DNA from: Canna indica
Lineage: Eukaryota; Streptophyta; Magnoliopsida; Zingiberales; Cannaceae
Direction: 5' to 3'
Assembly (NCBI GenBank): GCA_034359265.1
Contig: CP136895.1
Coordinates: forward strand, 55,384,001 to 55,448,000
DNA length: 64,000 nucleotides
Positions 32,616 through 42,919 of this stretch are shown here, in pieces. Every line of letters starts with the position of its first letter. Position 1 is the first letter of the stretch. The notes beneath the pieces were generated by a model that saw nothing but the letters and a program-made list of their open reading frames with translations, searched no databases and had not been told where the DNA came from. The position numbers and the translations under genes are program-made.

Positions 32616-35588
32616 GGGCCAGGCGGGGGATCGCGATCGGAGGCGGGCTGATGCGTGAAGAAGAAGAAGTAGAAGTAGAAGCGAAAGAAATTAAAAAAAT
32701 ATATAATTAAATATTAAAAATATATATATAATTAAATATTAAAAAAAATATTTATTCTAAAAAAAAGCAGGAGGCGGGAAATCTCCCGCCTCCGGCTGGG
32801 CGAGCGCGCGTGCCACGCGCGCTCGCCCGCTTACCCACGCCTCCAGCAGGCGCCAAATTTTTTTTGGCGTCTGCTAAGACGCCGACGTCGAAATTTCGAC
32901 GTCTCTAGGCGTCGAAATTTGTTAAAAATATTATTTTATTAATTATTTTTTGATGGCTGAACCGACGTCGAAACGTTAAATATTTTGACGTCTTTTCAGA
33001 CGTCGAAACGAATATTTCAACGCCTGTCAGCTATTTTCAGGCGTCGAAATATTTTGACCCCTGTTGTGAAGCGTCGAAATATTTCGACACCTATTGTCAG
33101 GCGTCGAAATGTTTGTCAGATGTGGAAAAAATTTCGACGTCTACTAAAGACGTCGAAATTTATTGTATTAAATTTTTTTAATAATTTTACATTTCGACGT
33201 CTTTACTAGACGTCAAAATTACGAAGTCGATATATAACGAATTTTTTGTAGTGTGACAACCTTTTAAAAATGAATCTTTGCTATCTAGCATAGGTTAAGG
33301 TTTTAAAATGAAACTTTGCATTGAACCTTGCTATTTAGTTTGTTAGCTTGTTAGTCATAATTATTTCATTATGATAGTAATGATGTCTACTTGCAAGTTG
33401 TGAATGTAAATGAAGGATATGCTATCTAAAAAGAAAATGAAAAAGGAAATGAAAAGGTTGGGCAAATTTCTAAGAAGAAGGTATGAATTAGTTTTGTAAT
33501 TTTTTTTTAAATATAATAATTGAATATTCATGAATATTGATGTTTTTATTCTCATGATTGTTTTTGAATGATAAATATTAAATTTTCATGAGTAGGCAAT
33601 TTCATGATATTAATATTGAATAAAATTGGACTAGTTTAAAATTTCTTGTTAGAGACCTCATTTTGAGTAAACATCAAACAAACATGTTTAGACACACATG
33701 ATATGACTCTAGGTGTTCAATGTTAAAAATTCATGAGTAGATGAAAATGTGATAACTAGATCACATTAGTGGACTTAAGCTTAAAAGGTTTGACCCAAGT
33801 CAACAAATTGACTTGGACACTTGATTTTAAGTCCAAACTTAATAAATATGTTTAGAAATAGGTATGACATGTTTCCATGCATTTAGAGTGAAAAATTCAT
33901 ATGGATATGAATAAAATAACATAGAGGTTAATTCATGTTTACCTCTCTTTGAACCATGTTGACCCAAGTCAACAAGTTGACTTAAAGGTCTCATTTTCAA
34001 TCCATATTTGTGGAACATGTTTAGATTTACTCATGTTAAGTATTCATAGGTTTAAATTTGAAAAAATCATGAGTAAAAGTTAAGACTGAAACTTAGCAAG
34101 TTTCATAAAAACTAGTTTAATTTTGAATAAAACCATGCTAGGTTGATATCTTGACTTAAGGATATAATTTTCATTTCAAACTTGACATACACTCTTTACA
34201 TGACCATTATGTGGTGTCATAAAAGTTTGAATGAAAACTAAGCATTCTTTGAAAATAACTGAAAAATTATGGAATTGTCATTTGTTCAACAATTGATATC
34301 ACCAATTTCAGTTATTTCTAGGGAAATATAGAAAAATCATTTTTAGATGATTCTTGAAACTACACATTCACCGAAAAATCTAGTTTTATCAGTAAAAATT
34401 TCAAAAAGTTTCATCAAGAATTGGATTTAAAGTGAATTTCTGAAGTTGGATTTCAAAACACAAAGTATCATCATTCTTGAAACGCTAATCTTTCCGATAC
34501 TTTGATTTTTCTTCAAAATTTCAATGAAAACTCATGTATACCATTTGGATTCTATTTCTAATATCATTCACACAATTTCTTGAGTAAAATCATTCCTAGA
34601 AATGATTTTGATATTTTGTATGATAGCTAGTATCCATTTGTTTATTTGAAAATAATATAGGATGAAAAATGAACTTAAAAAATTTATTTTGAGTTCAAAC
34701 TTGATACATTCATTTCAAATGACCATTCAATATTTGGTATCAAAAAAAAATTCATCCAAAAATTAGTTTCAAAAGTTTTTCATCAAAAATATGACTTTGT
34801 ATAAACTTAAAAGCTTGATTTTTGAAAACTTTAAGTATAGGTTGACCTAAGTCAACAAAGTGAATTAAAAATTTCATCTTAAATCCAAACTTGATTCATA
34901 GACTTATATTATCTCATATTTAATGTCTTGATGCCTAAGTTTGAGAAAACATGAGTAGATAGCAAAACATTGAGACTTAGCATTTTCATGTTTTTCATGA
35001 TTATTTCAAATGAAAACATGCTAAGTTCATATTTAGATCAAATGACATTAGTTTCACTTCAAACTTGATATAGATTATTTAAAATGACTATATATTTGTA
35101 TTTTGAAAGTTTGAATGGAATCTAAAAATGTCATGAAAAAGAAACAATATTTACTTTGAGAAAATACATGATTCAATTTGGCATTCAACTATACAATTTT
35201 TTAACATATCATGTATTATCTTGTTTCTCATTAAATTCTTGTTTTCCATCCCTAGGGTTGAGATTGTCATGTTTCATGAAAAATCTTTAGAGTCTCAACT
35301 TCATGAAAAAATACTTGTCTTTCATCCCTTTGAATAGATAGATCCTTCTTGCCCTTTTTGATTGATGTCAAAAGGGAGAGAAATGTATAGTCAAAAGGGG
35401 GAGAAATGTATAGTTAAAATGGGGAGAAAAGTATAGGTAAAGGGGAGGAAAATATAGGAAACCGATGCATATAGATAGGGGGAGTTTATTCTCATAGATA
35501 TGCATGTTGATAAGGGGAAAAAATCCCTTAGTTGATATCCTTCTATGCTTTAATGTATATATTTTCTTAAGGAAGTTTGTCATCATCA

Positions 35589-35601
35589 AAAAGGGGGAGA
35601 T
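35589..35601 (+). other. Polypurine tract of R1
   Basis: AAAGGGGGAGAT immediately upstream of the 3' LTR. Confidence 0.8.
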
Positions 35602-37085
35602 TGTTGGCTTTAGGTTTTCAACCTTAGCCTTAATCTTGGTTTTGAGGATAATAAACATGAGACTAATGATTTCATTAAGAATATCTTTCAGGTTCCATAT
35701 CGACCAGCGTTCGATGTCCTCGATCGGATAAATCAGAGAAATCGCAAAATCGAAAGGACATTGATCGTCGTGCTCAGATTCGTCGTGGAAATTTTTGGAA
35801 GATCGACAAGTACACCAAAGTTGTTTGGATGAGTCCAAAGATCAAGTCTAAAGCCCTCCAAGATGATGCTCGTTGAAAGCCGGAATCCGGAATCGAAGCG
35901 CGGAAGAAATAGGCTGAAAAAATAATCTCAACCTATGTTCGATCGACCAGGCGGTCGACTGAATAGGGTAAGAAAGAAAGGCCCAGCCATTTCAGTCGAC
36001 TGAACACTGCCAAAAAATGACAGTGGGCACTTCGATCGATCAATCGGTCGATCGACAGTGGCTGGTTTTGGGCAGTAGGCTTGGCGGTCGACCGAAGGTC
36101 AGGGATGAATAGTCACATCTGGGCGGTCGACCCGTCGGTCGATCGACCATAGACAGAAAAGAAGCGGTCGATCGACCATAGACAGAAAAGAAGCGGTCGA
36201 AAGACCGGTCGACCAGTCGATCGATCAACCATTCGACCGGCGGCCTATAACAGATAGTTTTCTATCCGTTGAACAGCCGTTTCTTCATGAGGGTATAAAT
36301 ACACCCTCGTATACTTCATTTGATCTTCTTCTCTCATTCTTACAAAAAATTTTGAGCATCCAAGAGAGAGATAAGAATCTTCCAAAAGATTGATTAAAGC
36401 TTGCGCTCTATTCTTCATCGAGTTCTTCTTCAAGCGTCGTCTGCTTCCTCAACTCAGGATTTAATTCAACCTCAACGACTTGGCGAGTTGAAGGTTTTAA
36501 GGCTTGGAAAAGAGTAGATAATTTTGTTTTACTTAAAGCTCTTTTCCCTTGTAATTTTAACTCTTATTTGAAACTATTTTTTGATTTGGGTTTGTGTGAA
36601 GACCTAGGTTGTTAGGTCTTGTTGTGTACAAGTGGTTACCTGGTGTTAGGTGTAAAGCCACTTTTGTAAAACGTAGTGTTTACTATGATTACTTTCGTTG
36701 TCCCTTAGGGTTGAGGTGGAAGAGGACTCTCGATAAGAAGGCGGTGACTTCCGGGTGTGGAAGTGCCTTAGGTCGAGAGTGCATCTCTTGGTGAAAAGTC
36801 CTCTGTGTAAGGGAAACGTAAATTAATCTAGTAAAACTAATTTGGAAATCCTAAGCGGGGTGCTTAGGTAGTGGAGTAGGCATTGGGGCCGAACCACTAT
36901 AAATCTTGTGTTTGCATTGTTGTTTTAAACTGTTTGTGATTAATTGCTTTATCTTGCTTCCGCATTCAACCGCATAATTGCAACGTGCCTAACTAATCAA
37001 GTAAACGATTAAAATTTGGATTTAGGCTAATTGTATTAGTAAATATACTATTCACCCTCCCTCTAGTGTCGCCATTTCGCCAATA
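35602..37085 (+). repeat. 3' LTR of R1
   Basis: TGTTGGCTTTAGG to TCGCCAATA, 1484 bp; the final CA is now TA. It is very similar to the 5' LTR but has small deletions in the GTCGAC-rich segment (about 35940-36240). The TATA box in its small inverted repeat is near 36292. Confidence 0.92.
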
Positions 37086-37562
37086 AAATCACCTATCGTT
37101 TTCGGCCCTTATAGTTGCTCCTTTGACTAGAAGCACTATGGGCATCAAAACCAAGATTAGTAGTAGGTGAGTGACCATTGTCATCACCACCTTCATCAAA
37201 AGTGCCAATCTCTTCGGTTTTGGCATGATCATATAAAATATTTAAAGTGGCTCATAAATCACAAGCCGAAGAGCAATGCATGACTTTTTCTAGGATGTTA
37301 TTTGATAATGTGGAAAGTATGCAATTCATGGCATCTCTATTAAATTTAAATATTTTCTTGTCAATTTCACTCAAAGCAAGCATTGTCAACCTTGGGTTCA
37401 ATGAATTCTAATATTAACATGTTAAATATGTGTACATCCTATATTTCCGAAGACCAAAGTTTAAGTCGTCGAACCTAGGAGGTGTAGATGCTAAACTCTC
37501 TAGTGTCATTCCTCATATCGAGGCAAAATGTAGAGGAGATGGTGAAATCATAATCTACGACC

Positions 37563-37575
37563 TGCTTTGATACCA
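37563..37575 (-). other. Primer-binding site of R2
   Basis: Minus strand TGGTATCAAAGCA, next to the 5' LTR of R2; one change from the R1 site TGGTATCAGAGC. Confidence 0.85.
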
Positions 37576-37577
37576 AA

Positions 37578-38849
37578 TATTGGTGAAATAACCTACACTA
37601 GAGGGTGGGGAGGGTGAATAGTGTATTCGCTAAACTTAAGCCTAAATTAGGTTTTAATCCTTTTCTTAAACTATTTAGGCAAAACATGATATAGGTTAAT
37701 TACGCGCGGAAGTAAATGATAAGCAATATAAGCAGGCACAAATAATAGAGCAATGAAAACACTATAAATTATAGTGGTTCGGCCCCAATGCCTACTCCAC
37801 AACCTAAGCACCCCGCTTAGGATTTCCAACTTAGTTTTACTAGATTAATTGTTTCCTTTAATTACAATGAGGACATTTTCACCGGAGAGTCTCCGCTCTC
37901 ACACTCGGAAGTCTCTGCCTTCCTACCGAGAGCACTCTCCCACCTCAAATCGATCCTAAGAATAACACAATTAATCCTAGTAAACTAATCACACCGGTTG
38001 ATTTAGGCCTCTACACCCAAGCAATCACCAAACTCAATATCTACACACTAGATATTTACACACTTGATATTCAATGAAACTAACAACAAAAATACAACAA
38101 TAATGGAGCAATAAATCAAATAATAAAGTACTTAGCTCCACAATAAGATTCCTAACTTCCTCTTGATGCCTTTGACGATGAAACAATGAAGGTAAGGCTC
38201 AATCAAAGAGATAATAGATCAAAGCTAGGGTTTCCACAAGAATTGGCTCAATAAAGCTTAGGAACGATCACAAGATGGCTCAAGAAGGTTAGAAGTGATC
38301 AAGGTGGTGTAAGGAAGGATGAGGCATCAATATATAGAGAGCCATGAAGTGGGCTCGGGTGAAACACCTCACAACGGCTCGAAAAAGAGCCGTTATCGAC
38401 CGCCGATCGATCGGTCGGTCAGTGGACCGAACCATTGACCGAACATCCACTGTGGGTTTTTGCCTCTTGCCGACCAAACCATAATGAAGGGTCGACTGAA
38501 CCATCGACCGACCAGCGACCGAAACTGCTCTGAATGCAATTTCAGTCGGGTTCTATCTTCGATTCGGGTTTCTAATTATGGATTTGGTTCTTTAGGGGTC
38601 TTTGCATCATAATGAGGATTAATACAAATGATTTTGACACTCTAAACCTAAACTCTTATTCTTTTTGACGAATTCGAGCACGTCGACCAACGTCCTTTTG
38701 ATTATTTGATTTCTCCAATATTTTCGATCGCGGACGTTGAACGCTAACCGACTTGGAATCTAAAAATATTTCTCTATGAAAACATTAGTTCCATGCTTGT
38801 TATCATCAAAACTGAGATTAAGACCAAGGTTGAAAATCTTACTCCAACA
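37578..38849 (-). repeat. 5' LTR of R2
   Basis: On the plus strand TATTGGTGAAAT to CTTACTCCAACA, 1272 bp, so the minus strand starts TGTTGGAGTAAG. Similar to 22287-23606 but clearly more diverged from it than the R1 LTRs are from each other, which fits R2 being the older insertion. Confidence 0.87.
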
Positions 38850-38856
38850 TATATTT

Positions 38857-39690
38857 CACTACTAAAAATATAAGCTTCGCCAACGACTCAAACCGTTACT
38901 GAACTGCCGTCGGTGATGCTTAACACTAATGGCAAATACTGTTGCAACAATGTCGTAGAAGGGTATGTCGCTAATAAGTTGTAACGGCCGATGAGATTGT
39001 CATAAATAACTTATCAATGATGAGTGCTATAGGCGTTGCTCATGATGTATTCATTAGTGACGGTTGGTAGAGCCGTCGAAATGTTATCATCAACGGTGCA
39101 ACAACCCTTGGTAATGCATCGCTTAAAACATTGTCGCTTAGCTGTAGCTGAAGATTATTAGCAATCGTGATAACCCATGTTGCCCTGACCATCAACCATT
39201 TTACGATACGCTTTCAGCGATGACTTACTGACGGCTAACTGTGGGTAAGTCATCGATGGTGCTTTATCCTGCACTTGAAAAAATAAAAATTCCTATTACA
39301 TTGATATCTACGAAATATACAACACAATATACACAACACACCAACCACACAATATGAATCAATTTATACTTATATGTTATATATATATATATATCATCAA
39401 TGTAATCAAGATAAAACTATCTAAACCTCAAACGGAGGCTATTAAGTATCAAGTATCAAAACTAAACTATATACAAATATCAAGTATAATGTGATCAAAA
39501 TATACTAAAAAAATCTAACAGCTACGTTGAAGGCTGTGGAGTCTAGAGCGGTTGCATCGGGAGTGGGGTCGATTGGGTCGAGGAGGACGATGGATCGACA
39601 GGTCCAAGAATGGGAATGCCAGAGGGAGCTCCTAGCTACATCAGGAGAGATTGCATCATCTCCAGCATCCGTCTTTGATCCTCGATGACG
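38857..39690 (-). mobile_element. CACTA-E, 3' end fragment
   Basis: CACTACTAAAAATATAAGC at 38857 is a CACTA terminus followed by subterminal repeats. On the minus strand near 39520-39690 is degenerate text (RRMLEMMQSLLM, then PSSSSTQSTPLPMQPL) that resembles the C-terminus of CACTA second ORFs. At about 39690 the sequence switches abruptly to gypsy polyprotein, so the rest of the element is missing. Confidence 0.65.
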
Positions 39691-39895
39691 GCTCACTACG
39701 GTACCCATGTCCTTTCTCGACACAATATGCTTGATGGGGGAGAACAACCCCAACATCGTTCCAACAATGCGCTCAGCACCAAGAAGCCAGAACAAACTCA
39801 TTTCCGCCATACAAGTGAAGGAAAGAGTCCGACAAGGCGAAGTCACAAAGGCAGCTACAGTAAAATAGGAAGACCATCCGGATTGGGTAGAGTAG

Positions 39896-40120
39896 AGGGC
39901 TCATAAGATGCAAGTGTGCGCAGAGCAGAGGGCTCATAATACACAAGTGTGCGCAGGGTAGATGACCCCTAAGTCGTAATATTCGTGTGCGAAGCAGATG
40001 ACTCATAAGACGCAAGGTTTCTGCGCAGGGAAGATGAGCCTTAAGTCGTAATGTTTGTTCACATAGTAGTTGGCTCCTACGACGAATGCACCGGACAGAT
40101 GACTCAAAAGATACGGTGCG
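39896..40120 (+). repeat. 36-bp repeat array, first copy
   Basis: Degenerate units of the type GCAGATGACTCATAAGACGC plus AAGTGTGCGCAGAGC. Same array as 40940-41215 but more eroded. Confidence 0.65.
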
Positions 40121-40471
40121 AAGCATGAACCTGCAGCAGGGACCAGTGAGCAATCCCCACATCGACCTCCTTACAAAAGGACCCCACCAGAGTTGGCGGA
40201 CTCCACAATTGGAGGCGTTCTCATGCAGGAAGGACATTCCACCACTTACGAGAGTCGGAAGCTGAACGACACAGAGCGACGGTACCTAGTCCATGAGATG
40301 AAGAAGTGGAATTTCAAGGATCAAGATCTCTCCAATGCCTTCAAGAACAAGTCGACGTGGGCGTCAACTTCGTAAGTGGGGGAGAATGTTAGGGACCCTC
40401 GGGGTTGTCAAGTCCTATACGTGTCATGATGGTCCCTAACGTGCATTGTAAATATTGTATCATGAGCATCC

Positions 40472-40813
40472 ATGTTCATCGACAGCAAGCTCAACGGTAG
40501 AACCACCCGAGTGATGGTAGACTCGGGAGCAACTCATAACTTTATTGCCAAAGAACAGGCAAAGCGACTTGGACTCAAACTAGGGAAAAGTTCGAGTCAT
40601 GTCAAAGCGGTGAATTCCGAAACTTAGAAAATCGACGACATCGGAAGAGACGTTCCGTTGAAAGTTGGAGGATGAAAAGGGTAGATCAACATGATGGTCG
40701 TGCCCCTCGATGACTATCAAGTCATTCTAGGGATAGAGTTCCTCAAATCAGCAAAGGCGGTACCCATGCCCTTCCTCGACATGATATGCTTGATGGGAGA
40801 GGACAACCCCAGC
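40472..40813 (+). pseudogene. Gypsy aspartic protease fragment
   Basis: From ATG at 40472: MFIDSKLNGRTTRVMVDSGA followed by THNFIAKEQAKRLGL, the DSGA retropepsin motif of Ty3-gypsy. A TAG after VNSET (about 40625) breaks it; the frame resumes as MMVVPLDDYQVILGIEFLKS (40691). A second copy of the first part is at 41564-41706. Confidence 0.75.
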
Positions 40814-40939
40814 ATCGTTCCAATAGTGCACTCAGCACCAAGAAGCCAGAACAAACTCCTTTCCGCCAAACAAGTGAATGAAAGAGTCCGACAAGGCAAA
40901 GTCACAAAGGTGGTTGCAGTAAAATTTGATGACCATCCT

Positions 40940-41215
40940 GATTGGGCAGAGCAAAGGGCTCATAAGATGCAAGTGTGCGCAGAACAGAGGGGTCATAAGA
41001 CGCAAGTGTGCGCAGAGCAGATGGCTTATAAGATGCAAGTGTGCGCAGGGTAGATGACCCCTAAGTCATAATGTTCGTGCACGGAGCAGATGACTCATAA
41101 GACGCAAGGTTTCTGCGCAGGGCAGATGACCCCTAAGTCACAATGTTTGTTCGCAGAGTAGATGGCTCCTAAGACGCATGCACCGGACAGATGACTCATA
41201 AGATGTGGTGCACAG
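40940..41215 (+). repeat. 36-bp repeat array, second copy
   Basis: Seven to nine units; the first three are in frame and would encode repeats of about 12 residues (AEQRAHKMQVC). Confidence 0.72.
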
Positions 41216-41733
41216 CGTGAACCTGCAGCAGGGACCAGGGAGCAAGCCCCACATCGACCTCCTTACAAAAGGACCCTACTAGAGTTGGCAGACTTCGTAA
41301 TTGGAGGCATTCTCATGCAAGAAGGACATTCCACCGCTTACGAGAGTCGAAAGTTGAACGACACGGACCGACGGTACCCAGTCCACGAGATGAAGAAATG
41401 GAAGATCAAGGATCAAAACCTCTCCAATGCCTTCAAGAACAAGTCGACGAGGGCATCAACTTCATAAGTGGGGGAGAATGTTAGAGACCCTCGGGGTTGT
41501 CAAGTCCTATATGTGTCATGATGGTCCCTAACGTGCATTGTAAATATTGTATCATGAGCATCCATGTTCATCGACATCAAGCTCAAGGGCAGAACCACCC
41601 GTGCGATGGTAGACTCGGGAGCAACTCATAACTTTATTGCCAGAGAAGAGACAAAGTGACTAGGAGTTAAAGTAGGGAAACGTTCGAGTCACGTCAAAGC
41701 AGTGAATTTTGGCCCCACTGCTTTTATAGAATG

Positions 41734-42919
41734 CAAGGGTACAACCAACAAGAAGGAATAGACTATAATGAAACATATGCTCCCATAGCTAGATTAGAAG
41801 CAATTAGGATGCTTTTAGCATATGCTAGCTTTAAGGGTTTTAAGCTCTTTCAAATGGATGTAAAAAATACTTTTTAAAATGGTTTTATAAATGAAAAAGT
41901 TTATGTTGAACAACCCATCGGTTTTGAAAATTTTGAGTTTCTAAATCATGTTTTCAAACTCAAAAAGGTTTTATATGGTTTAAAACAAGCCCCTAGGGCT
42001 TGGTATGAAAGACTTTCTATTTTCTTAATTGAACAAGGTTTTGATATAGGAAAAGCGGATGTTTCACTTTTCATCAAGCACCATGAAAATGACATGCTAC
42101 TAGTTCAAATCTATGTTGATGATATAATTTTTGGTGCCACTAATGAAATGCTCTGTGAGAGGTTTGCTAAGTGTATGCAGGATGAATTTGAGATGAGCAT
42201 GATGGGAGAGCTCTCCTTCATGCTTGGTCTACAAATCAAGCAAACCAACAATAGGATCTTCATCAATCAAGCTAAGTACACAAAGGAGCTCATCAAAAGG
42301 TTTGGGATGAATGAAGCCAAGATAGCTTCTACACCTATGAGCGCATCCATCAAGTTTGACAAAGATGAAGAGGGCATTAAAGTGGACGAAAAATGGTATC
42401 GAGGTATGATCGGTAGTCTCCTTTATTTAACCGCAAGTAGACCCGATATCATGTTTAGCGTATGTGTATGTGCTAGGTTTCAATCTTGCCCCAAGATGTC
42501 TCATTTAAGTGCGGTAAAATGTATATTGAGATATCTAAAGGGCACGGTTGACTTAGGATTATGGTATCCATGTCATGTATCATTTGATTTAATCGGGTTT
42601 TCGGACGTTGATTTTGCCGGATTTAAGGCAGATAGGAAAAGCACTAGTGGGTGTTGTTAATTCTTAGGAGCGAGTCTTGTTTCTTGGTTCTGAAATAAAC
42701 AAAACTCGATTGCGCTTTCAACTACCGAAGCGGAATACATCGCCGCGGCTGGTTGTTGTGCACAAGTCCTTTGGATGAAACAAACCCTTTTAGACTATGG
42801 ACTTAGGTATTCTTGCATACCTATACATTGTGATAATACTAGTGCAATTAATTTAACCAAAAATCTCATTCTACATTCTAGAACTAAGCATATTGATTTG
42901 AGACATCATTTTCTTGTTT
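41734..42919 (+). pseudogene. Ty1-copia reverse transcriptase / RNase H fragment
   Basis: Starts inside the RVT_2 domain (QGYNQQEGIDYNETYAPIAR) and continues with VLYGLKQAPRAWYERL, QIYVDDIIFGATN (the YVDD centre), LGLQIKQTNNRIFINQAKY, then RNase H-type text (SDVDFAGFKADRKSTSG, STTEAEYIAAAGCCAQVLW, CDNTSAINLTKN). In-frame stops: TAA near 41875, TAA at 42658 and TGA near 42691. The upstream polyprotein is missing and the fragment joins gypsy sequence at about 41709 and an R1/R2-family LTR at about 42920. It may be pol from an autonomous relative of R1/R2. Confidence 0.85.

Larger units (their letters stand above)
31543..33253. mobile_element. CACTA-D, non-autonomous CACTA with captured gene sequence
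   Basis: Ends are CACTACAACAAACC and TTTTTTGTAGTG, flanked by the 3-bp duplication TGA (31540-31542 and 33254-33256). Subterminal TTTCGACGTC / GACGTCGAAA motifs fill about 31560-31860 and 32870-33230. No transposase. The middle is a GC-rich block carrying a host gene fragment and a 55-bp tandem repeat. 1711 bp. Confidence 0.93.
30647..35588 (+). other. Non-coding 3' region of R1 with CACTA-D inside
   Basis: 30647-31542 and 33254-35588 are AT-rich and lack pol motifs on both strands. Many short stretches match the complement of R2's 3' region (23.6-26.7 kb). CACTA-D occupies 31543-33253. Confidence 0.75.
27644..37085 (+). mobile_element. Ty1-copia-type LTR retrotransposon R1, gag-only, nested in R2
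   Basis: 5' LTR 27644-29158 and 3' LTR 35602-37085 are flanked by the duplication AAATC (27639-27643 and 37086-37090). A tRNA-Met primer site follows the 5' LTR and a polypurine tract precedes the 3' LTR. The coding part is gag only; beyond it are about 3.2 kb of non-coding DNA shared with R2 plus the inserted CACTA-D. Total 9442 bp, about 7.7 kb without CACTA-D. Its movement would need pol proteins from another element. Confidence 0.95.
26887..37509 (-). pseudogene. gag of R2, interrupted by R1
   Basis: The start codon is at 37509; 37509-37086 holds the N-terminal part (readable pieces include TLESLASTPP and CILSTLSNNILEKVMHC). The R1 insertion follows, then 27643-26887 continues with KKNCPTIMKKVRKTSSAS (end of the first CCHC knuckle), a Lys/Glu/Asn-rich coiled coil and the beginning of a second knuckle (GHCFCCSVYG). 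Several stops and frame changes are present. The protein would be the capsid/nucleocapsid precursor. No pol frame follows it. Confidence 0.8.
22287..38849 (-). mobile_element. Ty1-copia-type LTR retrotransposon R2, split by R1
   Basis: LTRs of the same family as R1 lie at both ends in minus orientation, with TATAT outside both (22282-22286 and 38850-38854). Inside the upper LTR is a primer site (TGGTATCAAAGCA on the minus strand); next to the lower LTR is a polypurine tract. Only gag is recognisable between them; no protease, integrase, RT or RNase H. Without R1 it is about 7.1 kb. R1 is inserted in the zinc-knuckle region of its gag. Confidence 0.9.
39695..41709 (+). mobile_element. Tandemly duplicated Ty3-gypsy fragment
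   Basis: Two copies of the same arrangement, offset by about 1060-1090 bp: TACCCATG at 39702 and 40762, and ATGTTCATCGACA at 40472 and 41564. Each copy has, in order, a protease-to-RT linker (LDMICLMGEDNPS), a 36-bp coding repeat array, an RNase H piece (IGGVLMQEGHSTTYESRKLN near 40203; IGGILMQEGHSTAYESRKLN near 41301), a polyprotein C-terminus (NAFKNKSTRASTS), GTGGGGGAGAA and TGTTAGGGACCC. The last looks like a polypurine tract followed by an LTR start. Most frames are broken. It looks like head-to-tail truncated copies. Confidence 0.7.

Noticed and set aside
32343..32710. GC-rich plus-strand ORFs of 102-107 residues
   Set aside because: Frames of the 55-bp repeat plus the antisense side of the captured fragment; not conserved.
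33254..35588. Hidden pol of R1 on either strand
   Set aside because: No RT (YVDD), integrase (HHCC, DDE) or protease (DSG) motif was found in any frame; the region matches R2's non-coding part.
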